From a virus, in IMG/VR virus record IMGVR_UViG_3300026130_000395, positions 1 through 24,712 of that record: 24,712 nucleotides of DNA. The stretch is one strand, 5' to 3'. Positions 1 to 7,446 of the stretch are shown here, piece by piece. Within the stretch, counting starts at the first letter, position 1, and each line of letters opens with the position of its first letter. The position numbers and the translations under genes were made by a program. A model generated the notes under the pieces. The model was not told the DNA's origin. It saw only the letters and a program-made list of their open reading frames with translations, and made no database searches.

Positions 1-737
1 TTCTTATCTTTCAAATCTTGAAACTTGTAAACTTTTCTCCAACTCTCGCCTTCAAGATAACACACGTCCCATCCTGGAAAAGTCTTCTCGTATTTTTGAA
101 TCTCTCTGAGCGACATAATAGCACCTGGTTTAATTGCAGAAAAACAAGCATCATTGTGGCCGCCAACTTTCAATCTATTATATCGTAAATTTGGATAATG
201 TTGTCTGAATTGCTCTAGATGCGCAGCCATTTCTGGAAATTTTTCATCAATATATATGTCTTTTCCTATCTGTGTTATTTCAGGCGCGGACACTTGTGGA
301 ATATTTCTAGACCATGTTGTCACTACATCTTGACTGTTCCATTTATCAAGTGCATCATACACACTTTGATGTTCTTCAGATGGTCTAAACTGCGTATTTC
401 CTATTACAATAGTGCAATCTCGTGGCTGGAGAGGAGCGCGAGGAACTTGTTGTTTATCGACAATAAGTCCTTTTCTTGTTTGAATTTTACCATCTGCATC
501 AATATAGTTCATTAATTCGTCATTTGGGTCCAACTCAGGACGAATAACCTCGCAGCCAAAATCTTTCAGCACTTGTGCATAATTCTCTAGGTCTTCATGT
601 GACTCATCAGCAATTCTATAAAACGCATCACGAATCTTTTTATTCTTGATTCCTCGATAAAACTCTTTTTGATAAGTTGTGCCTAACAGCACACTGTTAA
701 GTTTACCCCACTTATCCCATATGTTGTATTTGTTCAT
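1..737 (-). CDS. Amidinotransferase-like (pentein) protein, 3' end cut by window edge
   Basis: An uninterrupted reading frame runs from an ATG at 737 to the window edge, giving at least 245 residues. The N-terminus has [18 protein letters not shown], followed by [10 protein letters not shown] (about residues 105-114), GGHNDAC (192-198), a 'KPGAIMSL' stretch and PGWDV. A PRD...GN segment followed by GGH.D is the pattern of guanidino-group-modifying enzymes (glycine/inosamine amidinotransferases and related penteins); the catalytic Cys would lie beyond the edge. Its ATG overlaps the guaC stop as ATGA, so the two genes are probably translationally coupled and share the promoter at 1909-1937. Substrate is unknown. 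It could be another pentein hydrolase such as an arginine deiminase or dimethylargininase type. Family assignment rests on motif recognition only. Confidence 0.55.
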   Translation of the reverse strand, partial: MNKYNIWDKWGKLNSVLLGTTYQKEFYRGIKNKKIRDAFYRIADESHEDLENYAQVLKDFGCEVIRPELDPNDELMNYIDADGKIQTRKGLIVDKQQVPRAPLQPRDCTIVIGNTQFRPSEEHQSVYDALDKWNSQDVVTTWSRNIPQVSAPEITQIGKDIYIDEKFPEMAAHLEQFRQHYPNLRYNRLKVGGHNDACFSAIKPGAIMSLREIQKYEKTFPGWDVCYLEGESWRKVYKFQDLKDK

Positions 738-1876
738 ATCTTAGTAGTTGTTCCTTCGTATGTACGATTATATTGGTTATTAACCATGACAAATGTGGTA
801 CACTTACTCAACCGTTTTAATTTATCGGCACCAACGTAAGTGCAAGTAGAACGCACACCACCAAGTATATCTTGAATAGTACTTTCCACTCTTCCTCTGT
901 AAGGTACGAGAGCTTCTCGGCCTTCGCTCGCACGATATTCTTTAAGTCCTCCAAAATGTTTTGTATTAGCCGCATCACTACTCATCCCATAAAATTGTAC
1001 AAACTGTTTCTCTTCTACTCGTAACCGAGCACCCGTCTCATGTTCTTCAATCTCATTGGTCTGATAACGCTTAGTGATTACTTCGCCACCGCCCTCATCA
1101 TGACCTGCTAACATGCCACCCAACATCACGAAATCTGCACCGCCAGCAAAAGCCTTCGCTACATCACCGGGGCAAGTACAGCCACCATCAGCGATAATAT
1201 GGCCACCAAGACCATGAGCGGCATCTGCACACTCAATGACAGCCGAGAGTTGGGGATAACCAACACCAGTTTTAATACGAGTAGTACACACACTACCAGG
1301 ACCAATGCCCACTTTAACGATATCAGCTCCACTTAGAATCAACTCCTGCGTTTGGTCACCTGTTACTACATTGCCAGCAATGATTACAATGTGTGGATAG
1401 CCTGCTCGCAACTTACGAATAAAGTCAGTAAATCGCTCCGAGTATCCATTAGCTACATCAACACACACGTATTTAAGATTGCCGCTCGGCACTGCTCCAT
1501 ATACATTTTGAAATCTATAAAAGTCCTTGTCGCTAATACCCATACTATACGCAACATATGGTCTTTCAACTGAAAAGAATTCTACCAGCTTATCAACAGA
1601 ATAAGTCTTGACCAGACAAGTAAACAACCCTTGCTCTGATAGTGTCTCTGCCATTTCAAATGTGCCAACACCATCCATATTAGCCGCCATGATAGGAATA
1701 CCAGTATAATTTCCGTTTTCTGGGCGTAGATGCTCTATATCCATATCATGTGGCTTATAGTTTCTGAACGAAAATGTCCGTTCAAGTGATACTTCTTTAC
1801 GACTACCCAATGTACTTCGTTTCGGACGAATGAGTACGTCACTATAGTCAAGCTTAATGTCTTGTTCAATACGCAT
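734..1876 (-). CDS. guaC: GMP reductase
   Basis: 380 residues, (beta/alpha)8 barrel of the IMPDH/GMPR family. It converts GMP to IMP with NADPH and release of ammonia. The catalytic-loop motif [20 protein letters not shown] carries the nucleophilic Cys, followed by [20 protein letters not shown] and a FYGMSS segment matching the GuaC type. There is no CBS pair, unlike most IMP dehydrogenases, and the N-terminus ([16 protein letters not shown]) is GuaC-like. It is somewhat longer than the roughly 350-residue bacterial enzyme because of extra sequence around [22 protein letters not shown] at 1876 is preceded by an AAAAGG ribosome site and a sigma70 promoter. The likely role is rerouting guanine nucleotides during infection, an inference. 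The downstream amidinotransferase-like gene overlaps it by 4 nt. Confidence 0.93.
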   Translation of the reverse strand: MRIEQDIKLDYSDVLIRPKRSTLGSRKEVSLERTFSFRNYKPHDMDIEHLRPENGNYTGIPIMAANMDGVGTFEMAETLSEQGLFTCLVKTYSVDKLVEFFSVERPYVAYSMGISDKDFYRFQNVYGAVPSGNLKYVCVDVANGYSERFTDFIRKLRAGYPHIVIIAGNVVTGDQTQELILSGADIVKVGIGPGSVCTTRIKTGVGYPQLSAVIECADAAHGLGGHIIADGGCTCPGDVAKAFAGGADFVMLGGMLAGHDEGGGEVITKRYQTNEIEEHETGARLRVEEKQFVQFYGMSSDAANTKHFGGLKEYRASEGREALVPYRGRVESTIQDILGGVRSTCTYVGADKLKRLSKCTTFVMVNNQYNRTYEGTTTKI

Positions 1877-1908
1877 ATTTTGCCTTTTGATTGTTTTATA
1901 TACAGTCC

Positions 1909-1937
1909 ATACTACATGATATAGTACAGACTGTCAA
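1909..1937 (-). promoter_or_regulatory. Sigma70-type promoter upstream of guaC
   Basis: On the minus strand a perfect TTGACA (1937-1932) is separated by exactly 17 nt from TAGTAT (1914-1909), about 30 nt before the guaC ATG. It lies in the short gap after the 412-aa gene. This is the typical form of a host-polymerase (early) phage promoter. No T4-late-like ATAAATA box is present in this gap. Confidence 0.72.
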
Positions 1938-1942
1938 GTTGA

Positions 1943-3181
1943 TTATTCCGGTAGAACGATTTCAGCCACTGGTTCAATGTCAAGTGCTGCCATCCAACCT
2001 TGTAATGTGCCTGATTTTAAAGCATCTAGCTTGCCCAACATAGAGTCAAACTTTTTCGCTAATGCTTGAATCCATTCATTGATTTTATCAAGTATTCGTT
2101 TAAATAACGCTTTAATATCAAATGCTTCATTTACATCCAGTTTCTTAAGATTTGCCGCTGAAACGTCCATCTTCATGCTAAATGCCATCTTATTCATTTC
2201 ATCATATATAGCCGCAATGTCAACATCATTACCATCTGCAAGTTGTTTTTTATAGTATTTCGCAAATGCCGATGTGCCACTGCGCATTTTGCCCGTAGGC
2301 AAACCACGAATGTCAAACTTAGATACTTTAGAACAAGCAACTACATATGGGTCATCTGGTTTTTGTACACTATGTACGCCTTTGGGTGATAGAACCCACT
2401 GAGCATACGGAAACTGAAAGTTGTACTTGATAGACGAGCTTAATGCTTCCCATGTAATGTATTGCTTCAACTCTGGATTATCTTTCAATGTTGCCTGTAT
2501 AGTTTTAAGAATCTCGTTCTTTAGAACTTTAGTTGCTTCAGCATATGCGTCTGTAGCATCTTGCTCTACTTTAGCAATGTGTTCTTGGAGACCTTCGTAG
2601 ATTACTTTAACGTCACTAAACTTATTGATAACTTTAAGTTTGCGGGCTTCAGGCAAGATACGATTTTTTACTTCACCAACATAATCATTCTTAGCAGTTT
2701 GTATAGCTCTCTTTAGGCCATCAACTGCGTCACTTACATCTAGGTCATTGCCTTTAGTCTGCATATAGTAGTCAAGAGCGCTATCAAATATACCTGCAAA
2801 CTCTTCTTTGTTTTGCGCACTAGCAACAACAAACGCTGTATCCAGTTTAACGGATATAGCTTTGTCATTTAACACTATATCACTTTTAGCAGACTTTACA
2901 CCATATGCTGGCGATGGCGCATCTTGTAATCCAAAGTTAGAGTTTGAACCACTTGTCCATTTCTCGCCAGGGAAACGCTCGTTCAACTTTGTGATTGCTT
3001 GTATAGTTTGCTTTTTGTGACCAGGTGATGCAAACTCGGTAGCATGTGCATCATACACTTCTTCTAAACTCTTATCTGGATTATTGGATGATAGTAACGC
3101 AAGTGTCACCAAGTCATCTTCAAACTTCTTTGCGGCGCCACCTTCGTGACCTTCTGCTTCAAATAAATCTAAGTATTTCAT
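1943..3181 (-). CDS. Unknown phage protein, 412 aa, probably late-expressed
   Basis: I do not recognise this protein with confidence. It starts MKYLDLFEAEGHEGGAAKKFEDDL. The central part (about 90-130) reads KSDIVLNDKAISVKLDTAF; a D...(I/V)SVK strand pair of this form can occur in PD-(D/E)XK nuclease-like folds, but the rest of such a fold is not clear. Residues about 150-240 are helical and charged. The C-terminal 60 residues form an amphipathic helix region (ALFKRILDKINEWIQALAKKF). It sits behind an ATAAATA box at 3213-3207, so a late or virion role is plausible, for example an internal head protein. ATG at 3181 has a GGAG site 11 nt upstream. Confidence 0.8.
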   Translation of the reverse strand: MKYLDLFEAEGHEGGAAKKFEDDLVTLALLSSNNPDKSLEEVYDAHATEFASPGHKKQTIQAITKLNERFPGEKWTSGSNSNFGLQDAPSPAYGVKSAKSDIVLNDKAISVKLDTAFVVASAQNKEEFAGIFDSALDYYMQTKGNDLDVSDAVDGLKRAIQTAKNDYVGEVKNRILPEARKLKVINKFSDVKVIYEGLQEHIAKVEQDATDAYAEATKVLKNEILKTIQATLKDNPELKQYITWEALSSSIKYNFQFPYAQWVLSPKGVHSVQKPDDPYVVACSKVSKFDIRGLPTGKMRSGTSAFAKYYKKQLADGNDVDIAAIYDEMNKMAFSMKMDVSAANLKKLDVNEAFDIKALFKRILDKINEWIQALAKKFDSMLGKLDALKSGTLQGWMAALDIEPVAEIVLPE

Positions 3182-3206
3182 TTATTGTTGGACTCCATAA
3201 TAACAC

Positions 3207-3213
3207 TATTTAT
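3207..3213 (-). promoter_or_regulatory. T4-late-like promoter box (ATAAATA)
   Basis: Minus-strand ATAAATA, close to the T4 late consensus TATAAATA, overlaps the stop codon of the Mom-like gene and lies about 26 nt before the ATG of the 412-aa gene. The identical heptamer recurs in several other gaps between genes in this window (5836-5830, 7553-7547, 12273-12267, 23167-23161). Confidence 0.5.
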
Positions 3214-4028
3214 TACGAAAACAGATCATCAAAGGTACTTTCACCAGTCTGCTTATGAGCATTGATGTTCTTAGCGTTATATGTAGCTTCTTCAAATGTA
3301 AATGCTGGCTGGTCAACTTTAATCTTACTACCTCTACCACCTGTCACATCAAACCACTCTAAGTCGCCGTCTTTTGGATACTCAAAGTTCCATGTCAATG
3401 TAGACTCATTCTTCATTAGTCGCTTGGCTTTCTTATTCAACGGATAAATGTATCTGAACATATAACCCTTGATTTTCTTAATGCCTTTGTGCTTCATGAA
3501 GTCAGATGTTAGCCAGAATAGTTTCTCTTTGCCTTCAAATTCAGCATTCTCTTTTAACAATGCTTTGGTTGATCTAGGATGTAACTTTTCGCCATTCTCC
3601 ATGAGATATACATCAGTTAGATATTTCTCGCCAAAGTAGAAGTTGCTTGCTTGATATACGTAACCACACTTGCCCATGATACCATCGGCCATTGTGTATA
3701 GAAATAGCTTCTCTGGTGTATTCTGTTTCATCCACTTAACCGTTGCGCTAATCATCTGTGACTCGCTGTTGCGTGGCATTTCTTCATCCATACACATCTT
3801 ACCAATCTCATAATAATGCTCTGATTCTAGCCCAGGAAACATCTTATTGATTGTTTGTCGTGGTTGAGTGCCCCAACCTAACGTTAGGACACCCACCAGT
3901 TTGTTCTCAACAAAAAAGCCGAGAAAGTGTTTTGTAAGTTTTGGCATTACCGGTGAGTAATGATACTTCTGTACAAATTCAGTGGCCACTTTTCTGCTTA
4001 ATTCTCTGACAACAAAATCGTATTTCAT
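3213..4028 (-). CDS. Mom-like GNAT-fold DNA-modification protein
   Basis: 271 residues. The N-terminal 150 residues resemble the phage Mom-like GNAT family: KYHYSPVMPK, a GFFVENKLVGVLTLGWGTQP strand-turn-strand, YEIGKMCMDEEMPRNSESQ, and YTMADGIMGKCGYVYQASNFYFG. Mu Mom adds a carbamoylmethyl group to adenine N6 in DNA, protecting the phage from restriction enzymes; that activity is known for Mu Mom and only inferred here. The C-terminal half is lysine-rich (HKGIKKIKGYMFRYIYPLNKKAKR) and fits nucleic-acid contact. ATG at 4028 overlaps the preceding 52-aa gene as ATGA. It could be another GNAT acetyltransferase; the family call is based on remembered motifs. Confidence 0.65.
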   Translation of the reverse strand: MKYDFVVRELSRKVATEFVQKYHYSPVMPKLTKHFLGFFVENKLVGVLTLGWGTQPRQTINKMFPGLESEHYYEIGKMCMDEEMPRNSESQMISATVKWMKQNTPEKLFLYTMADGIMGKCGYVYQASNFYFGEKYLTDVYLMENGEKLHPRSTKALLKENAEFEGKEKLFWLTSDFMKHKGIKKIKGYMFRYIYPLNKKAKRLMKNESTLTWNFEYPKDGDLEWFDVTGGRGSKIKVDQPAFTFEEATYNAKNINAHKQTGESTFDDLFS

Positions 4029-4183
4029 TTATTTTTCCAATGATGAGGACAATCTTCTGTGTGACCTTTCGCTCGTGTGCCTTCGCACACAGGACATGGC
4101 CATGTTCCATTGAATATCTTTTCGTAGTTTTCTTTGTATTTCTTGTGGTCTTTTTTCTTGCCACCTGAGTCATATACTGCCAT
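4025..4183 (-). CDS. 52-aa zinc-ribbon-like protein
   Basis: 52 residues from the ATG at 4183. That start shares one base with the stop of the DexA-like gene (TAATG). A longer upstream reading is possible but would overlap the exonuclease gene by 43 nt and lacks support. The C-terminal half is CPVC-X12-CPHH, a likely Cys3His or Cys2His2 zinc site; the N-terminal half is very lysine-rich. It overlaps the Mom-like gene as ATGA, so the two products are probably made together. A nucleic-acid-binding role is plausible. Function is unknown. Confidence 0.72.
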   Translation of the reverse strand: MAVYDSGGKKKDHKKYKENYEKIFNGTWPCPVCEGTRAKGHTEDCPHHWKNK

Positions 4184-4725
4184 TATAACGTAACTCCTAG
4201 CTCCTGTATAGCTTCTTGAACACATACCGCTTGAATGCGGGCATCTTCTAATGCGTTGTGTGCGTCAAAACTTTTACTCTTACGAGGGTCTTTTGGTAGA
4301 ATGCCAAACAATGTACGACTATCACGTACTTTCCAGAATGGCCAAGGATACTTCATATCAAAGTCTTTGTATAGTGATTCCATTAATACAATGTCAAACA
4401 CTATACCGTGTGCCCACACGTTGTCAGTACCCACTAACCATTTATTTAATGCGGCTAACACTTCTGGTACTGAAGTGCGTCCATCTTCGCCTAGTGCTTC
4501 TTCCATTACCGCCGGGTCTTGTGTACCCCACCAAGCAATAGTATCTTCATTTGTTTCACGACCTTTTTCAAGTTGCGAATCAACATCAAACCTATAGTAG
4601 AACTCACCGAATGGCTCCCTTGTTGGGTCATTTGGGTCGAACTTTACACCACCGATTGTTAATATCACTGAGCCTGGCTCTTTGCCTAGTGTCTCAATGT
4701 CAATCATTGCGTGAATCTTTGCCAT
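4183..4725 (-). CDS. DexA-like 3'-5' exonuclease (DEDDh family)
   Basis: 180 residues. All exonuclease motifs are visible: ExoI MIDIET (D9, E11), ExoII AHGIVFDIVLMES (D111) and ExoIII HNALEDAR (H156, D161), which makes it DEDDh-type. Length and the opening IDIETLGKEPGSVILTIGGVKFDP match phage T4 DexA and the related Rv2179c-like exonucleases. It should remove nucleotides from single-stranded 3' ends, in DNA degradation or repair, possibly RNA. The start has a GAGAAAGAG site and lies 26 nt inside the 3' end of the cytidylyltransferase gene, so the two are coupled. All catalytic residues are present. Confidence 0.85.
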   Translation of the reverse strand: MAKIHAMIDIETLGKEPGSVILTIGGVKFDPNDPTREPFGEFYYRFDVDSQLEKGRETNEDTIAWWGTQDPAVMEEALGEDGRTSVPEVLAALNKWLVGTDNVWAHGIVFDIVLMESLYKDFDMKYPWPFWKVRDSRTLFGILPKDPRKSKSFDAHNALEDARIQAVCVQEAIQELGVTL

Positions 4726-5146
4726 TCTCTTTCTCCGCTACTCGTTTGCGCAAACCACTAGAGCTAAATCTATGGTCTCTCTTATTAAAGTATAGTTGAA
4801 TACCTCTACGTTTGCAAATGTCCTTTCCCGTAAAGTCTTTCTCCTTGTACTCGTCTCCTAGAATTCGTACATCAATATGATACATTTCAAGAACGTCTTC
4901 AAGATCTTGCTCGGTAGCGTATGGAATAATTTCATCTACATAGCTAACAGCATGAAGCTGTGTATAACGCTCCACTATCGTTTGAACGGGAGCATTCTTT
5001 TCTGGTCTATCTGCACTAGGGTCAAATTGAAGACCACAGATAAGATAATCGCATTGCTCTTTTGCTTCTCGTAACATTTGAATATGCCCACTATGAAGCA
5101 AGTCAAATGAAGAAAATACAACTCCGACTTTACTGTTTTTTAACAT
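4700..5146 (-). CDS. HxGH cytidylyltransferase-like protein (TagD/HldE-C type)
   Basis: 148 residues from the ATG at 5146, chosen because AGGAAAAGC precedes it; an upstream ATG at 5197 would overlap the GIY-YIG gene much further. The nucleotidyltransferase signature FDLLHSGH (H18, H21) is followed by GLQFDPSADRPEKNAP, GDEYKEKDFTGKDICKRRGI and a C-terminal RFSSSGLRKRV, which corresponds to the usual ISTTxLR motif. This is the layout of glycerol-3-phosphate cytidylyltransferase and of the HldE adenylyltransferase domain. It activates a small phosphorylated substrate with CTP or ATP; the substrate cannot be told from sequence. The neighbouring amidotransferase-like gene suggests a nucleotide-activated surface or tail modification, an inference. 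Confidence 0.8.
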   Translation of the reverse strand: MLKNSKVGVVFSSFDLLHSGHIQMLREAKEQCDYLICGLQFDPSADRPEKNAPVQTIVERYTQLHAVSYVDEIIPYATEQDLEDVLEMYHIDVRILGDEYKEKDFTGKDICKRRGIQLYFNKRDHRFSSSGLRKRVAEKENGKDSRND

Positions 5147-5810
5147 ATTTTGCTTTTCCTTTTTTAATCCATCTATTGATAGCTTGTCTTGAAACATTTA
5201 ATGCTGTTGCGGCAGCAATGACACCAGGATACACAACTTCATCTATTTCTACCGGAGTTTGTCTATTTACTAAAGATTTTCCGCGTCTTGATTTCATCGC
5301 ATTAGCATGATTTTTCTTCCATTCATCAGACTTCGTAACGTTTCTATTGCTCTCTCTAATACGCTGCTTGACTTCTTCACTGTGTCTATAACCATCGGGA
5401 AGAGTTGCTTTGCCTTTCTTAGATTTGCTAATGTTTTCTCCCCACTGCTTGCGTTGTTCCTCCGAACAATTACTCCACGCATTTTTCAGTCCTTGATTTC
5501 GTTTGGCAACAATTTCTCGTTTATATTCTTCGTCTGCTCTGGCAAGAGTATCACCGCCCTCGCCGCCTTTTGCTATGTTGTACGTCGGATTGCGGGTTTC
5601 AATAAACATTACTTCCGCATCGTTTAGCTCATGTTCTGTATCATACACAGATAGCATTATAACTTCAAAGTTTTCTTTGCCATATTTTTCCAGTGCTCGT
5701 TGCAGTATCGTTCCACTGCCGTAGTAAGTGCTATCAAAATCGCCTTTCTTTTTTCCTATATAGGTTTTGCCGTTTACAAGATTTGTTGTTTCATAAATGT
5801 ATCCAAACAT
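5130..5810 (-). CDS. GIY-YIG homing endonuclease
   Basis: 226 residues from ATG 5810, preceded by AAGGAGAAC. The catalytic domain is N-terminal: GYIY (3-6), TYIG (16-19), a YYGSG segment, and VMFIETRNPTYNIAKGGEGGDT containing the catalytic Glu and Asn. The middle part (about 100-170) holds charged NUMOD3-like stretches (ISKSKKGKA, RHSEEVKQRI). The C-terminus, YPGVIAAATALNVSRQAINRWIK, is a NUMOD1-like helix-turn-helix. This resembles free-standing Seg-type homing endonucleases of T4-like phages. It stands between the amidotransferase-like and cytidylyltransferase genes and overlaps the latter by 17 nt. It has its own ATAAATA box. It is a likely mobile insertion that parted two formerly adjacent genes. 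Confidence 0.88.
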   Translation of the reverse strand: MFGYIYETTNLVNGKTYIGKKKGDFDSTYYGSGTILQRALEKYGKENFEVIMLSVYDTEHELNDAEVMFIETRNPTYNIAKGGEGGDTLARADEEYKREIVAKRNQGLKNAWSNCSEEQRKQWGENISKSKKGKATLPDGYRHSEEVKQRIRESNRNVTKSDEWKKNHANAMKSRRGKSLVNRQTPVEIDEVVYPGVIAAATALNVSRQAINRWIKKGKAKYVKKQ

Positions 5811-5829
5811 AATGTTCTCCTTATACATT

Positions 5830-5836
5830 TATTTAT
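5830..5836 (-). promoter_or_regulatory. T4-late-like promoter box inside a small inverted repeat
   Basis: Minus-strand ATAAATA, 20 nt before the GIY-YIG ATG, sits in a 72-nt gap. It is flanked by ACATTT and AAATGT, a 6-bp inverted repeat around a 7-nt centre. The motif ACATTT occurs three times within about 45 nt here. The box would drive the endonuclease-to-Mom gene group. Confidence 0.42.
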
Positions 5837-5882
5837 CAAATGTTGTAAATGTAACTCTATTTACTAAATGTAATACCTACTT

Positions 5883-6452
5883 TCATAATCCTATTGCCTG
5901 TTTAACTTCTTCAGGTATCCAACAGTCTTCCATTCGCTCTGGATGCCACAACACTGTTGCTATATTAGCAAGTCGCCATGATTCACAATATCCATGTTCA
6001 TCACTAGCTATAACCGTAGCACCAGGAGGTAGTACACTTAATACTTCTTCGTGTCTACTGACTACATTTACTTTATTATTATGATAGTGTACTACATGGT
6101 CTTCTGTATGTAAAGTACTTTTTTCTAGTTTGCCTCCCATGCTCACAGTCAAGAACTGTGTGCCGCGAGATATGCCTAATATAGGTTTTTTGTAGCGGCA
6201 AGCAATCTCAAGAACATGTTTCTCTACACGGAGTCGTTCTTCATTATATTGCCAGTTGTCAGGGAACATGCTATTGCCGCCACTAAACACTACCAAGTCT
6301 GATTGCTTGATAGTGTCTGAGTTGAAATGTTTTAAGTTGTTGGGGATTGGACGAAGGTTATGACCTTCAAACATTTTATAGAACCCTTGGTCAATGCTGT
6401 CATAGGGTCCGTTGCGGTAGTCAATAACACGTTGCGTTATTGCTATGTTCAT
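5883..6452 (-). CDS. Class I glutamine-amidotransferase-like protein, nucleophile Cys replaced by Ser
   Basis: 189 residues. The opening MNIAITQRV and a SGGN turn near residue 57 match the peptidase-C26/PuuD-like amidotransferases found in capsule and sugar-modification loci. The nucleophile elbow reads GISRGTQ (residues 93-99), so Ser95 stands where the catalytic Cys normally is; the codon is TCT. The C-terminal LWHPERME (H170, E172) retains the other two triad positions. Family members cleave gamma-glutamyl amides or supply ammonia. With Ser it may be a weak hydrolase, a binding protein or an altered enzyme. It follows clpS by 8 nt with no clear Shine-Dalgarno site. It may work with the cytidylyltransferase beyond the inserted GIY-YIG gene. 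Confidence 0.82.
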   Translation of the reverse strand: MNIAITQRVIDYRNGPYDSIDQGFYKMFEGHNLRPIPNNLKHFNSDTIKQSDLVVFSGGNSMFPDNWQYNEERLRVEKHVLEIACRYKKPILGISRGTQFLTVSMGGKLEKSTLHTEDHVVHYHNNKVNVVSRHEEVLSVLPPGATVIASDEHGYCESWRLANIATVLWHPERMEDCWIPEEVKQAIGL

Positions 6453-6460
6453 TTATTAGT

Positions 6461-6760
6461 TTATTCTTCTTCAATACTCACATCAAGAGGAAAACCTGCG
6501 CGGCGAGCCTCTGTAACAGTCTCTACTGACTTTTGCTCAGCAACTTCATATGAATAGGTGCCAGCTACTGCTCGTCCTTTCTCATGTACTTCCATCATAA
6601 TCTCATGTGATTCCTGCGTAGTCTTATTGAATATATTCATAAGAACGGCTACTACAAAATCCATTGGTGTTGTATCGTCATTAAGCATAATGACATGATA
6701 TTTACTAGGACCTTTAAGTTTAGTCATTTCTGTGCTAGTACTTCGTTGTACTTGTGACAT
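6461..6760 (-). CDS. clpS: ClpS adaptor
   Basis: 99 residues from ATG 6760, preceded by GAGGTTAAT; a start at 6802 would run through the hsp20 terminator, so it is rejected. The core KYHVIMLNDDTTPMDFVVAVL, then a VHEKGRAVAGTYSYEVAEQK segment, matches ClpS, including the NDDxTPMxFV segment that forms the N-degron pocket. Bacterial ClpS binds the ClpA N-domain and delivers N-end-rule substrates to ClpAP. No ClpA is encoded in this window, so it would act on host ClpA, divert it from other substrates, or possibly work with another ATPase; these are inferences. It lies just after the hsp20 terminator without an obvious promoter, so read-through is likely. Confidence 0.93.
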   Translation of the reverse strand: MSQVQRSTSTEMTKLKGPSKYHVIMLNDDTTPMDFVVAVLMNIFNKTTQESHEIMMEVHEKGRAVAGTYSYEVAEQKSVETVTEARRAGFPLDVSIEEE

Positions 6761-6775
6761 ATTAACCTCATTTAG

Positions 6776-6800
6776 AAAAAGGGCGGCTGTTACACCGCCC
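6776..6800 (-). terminator. Intrinsic terminator after hsp20
   Basis: On the minus strand GGGCGG (6800-6795) and CCGCCC (6786-6781) form a 6-bp GC-only stem with an 8-nt loop, followed at once by TTTTT. It starts 10 nt after the hsp20 stop codon. clpS follows 16 nt later, so it probably attenuates rather than isolates clpS expression. Confidence 0.85.
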
Positions 6801-6810
6801 AAGTGTTTAT

Positions 6811-7236
6811 TTACTTGATTTCAAGTTTGCGTGGAAGCAACTCATCTGGTACGATTTGCTCTAGATAAACGTTTAGTACACCTAGCTCAAGTCTTACATC
6901 AGTTACTTCTACATGGTCAGCTAGTTGGAATTGACGCTCAAACGAACGACCCGCTAAGCCACGATGTAGATATTCTACTGTTTCGTCCTGCTCTGGTGCT
7001 GTACCAGTAACAGTTAGTTTATTACCATCTTGTGTGACTTCTAGGTCTTTTTTATCAAAACCTGCCACAGCAATGCTAATAACATATACATTGTCACCTG
7101 TTTTCACAATGTTGTATGGAGGATATCCACTGGATGTAGTACTAGTGAATGCTCGTTCCATTTCATTAAATAGTCGGTCAAAACCAACAGTTGATTTGTA
7201 AAAGTCAGGTAGATTTTTAGTAGTTAGTCGTGTCAT
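6811..7236 (-). CDS. hsp20: Small heat-shock protein (Hsp20/IbpA type)
   Basis: 141 residues with an alpha-crystallin domain. The segment YPPYNIVKTGDNVYVISIAV and then AGFDKKDLEV, YLHRGLAGRSFERQFQLADHV and a GVLNVYL strand match IbpA-type proteins. The C-terminal tail ends KLEIK, an IxI-like motif used in oligomerisation. It binds unfolding proteins without ATP and hands them to other chaperones. ATG 7236 has a strong GGAGGA site, 18 nt after the 63-aa gene, so both share the promoter at 7565-7536. A hairpin terminator follows. Hsp20 genes are known in marine T4-like phages; a role in virion assembly or stress protection of infected cells is inferred. Confidence 0.95.
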   Translation of the reverse strand: MTRLTTKNLPDFYKSTVGFDRLFNEMERAFTSTTSSGYPPYNIVKTGDNVYVISIAVAGFDKKDLEVTQDGNKLTVTGTAPEQDETVEYLHRGLAGRSFERQFQLADHVEVTDVRLELGVLNVYLEQIVPDELLPRKLEIK

Positions 7237-7254
7237 TTTGAAATCCTCCGTAAA

Positions 7255-7446
7255 TTAAAGTTTAAATGCTTTCTTAGCTTCGGCTACATAAGAGTCAGCC
7301 GCTGAAACAATACCGTTAGCAAGTGAGCGATTAGCTTCAACTGCCGCTAGTGCTGGTTCTTTGTAAGAATCCATAAAATAAGTATCTACGAAGTTTTTCT
7401 GTGCGTCGGAAACGCTAGTGATCATTGTATTAATTGCTTGAAACAT
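7255..7446 (-). CDS. 63-aa alanine-rich helical protein, first gene of the hsp20 operon
   Basis: 63 residues from ATG 7446, chosen for the AAAGGAGAAAAC ribosome site; a start at 7470 would fall inside the leader hairpin. The protein is one long amphipathic helical sequence, MFQAINTMITSVSDAQKNFV..., ending AADSYVAEAKKAFKL. Length and pattern faintly resemble fragments of alphaproteobacterial phasins, which coat storage granules and can act chaperone-like, but I cannot assign that. Placement directly ahead of hsp20 under one promoter suggests a stress-related role. Function is unknown. Confidence 0.78.
   Translation of the reverse strand: MFQAINTMITSVSDAQKNFVDTYFMDSYKEPALAAVEANRSLANGIVSAADSYVAEAKKAFKL

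Noticed and set aside
734-1876. IMP dehydrogenase
   Set aside because: No CBS domains, GuaC-type N-terminus and the [20 protein letters not shown] loop favour GMP reductase.
4700-6452. A complete methyl-phosphoramidate capsule pathway
   Set aside because: The cytidylyltransferase is of the HxGH type, unlike the Campylobacter phosphoglutamine cytidylyltransferase, no glutamine kinase is present, and the amidotransferase-like protein lacks the catalytic Cys.
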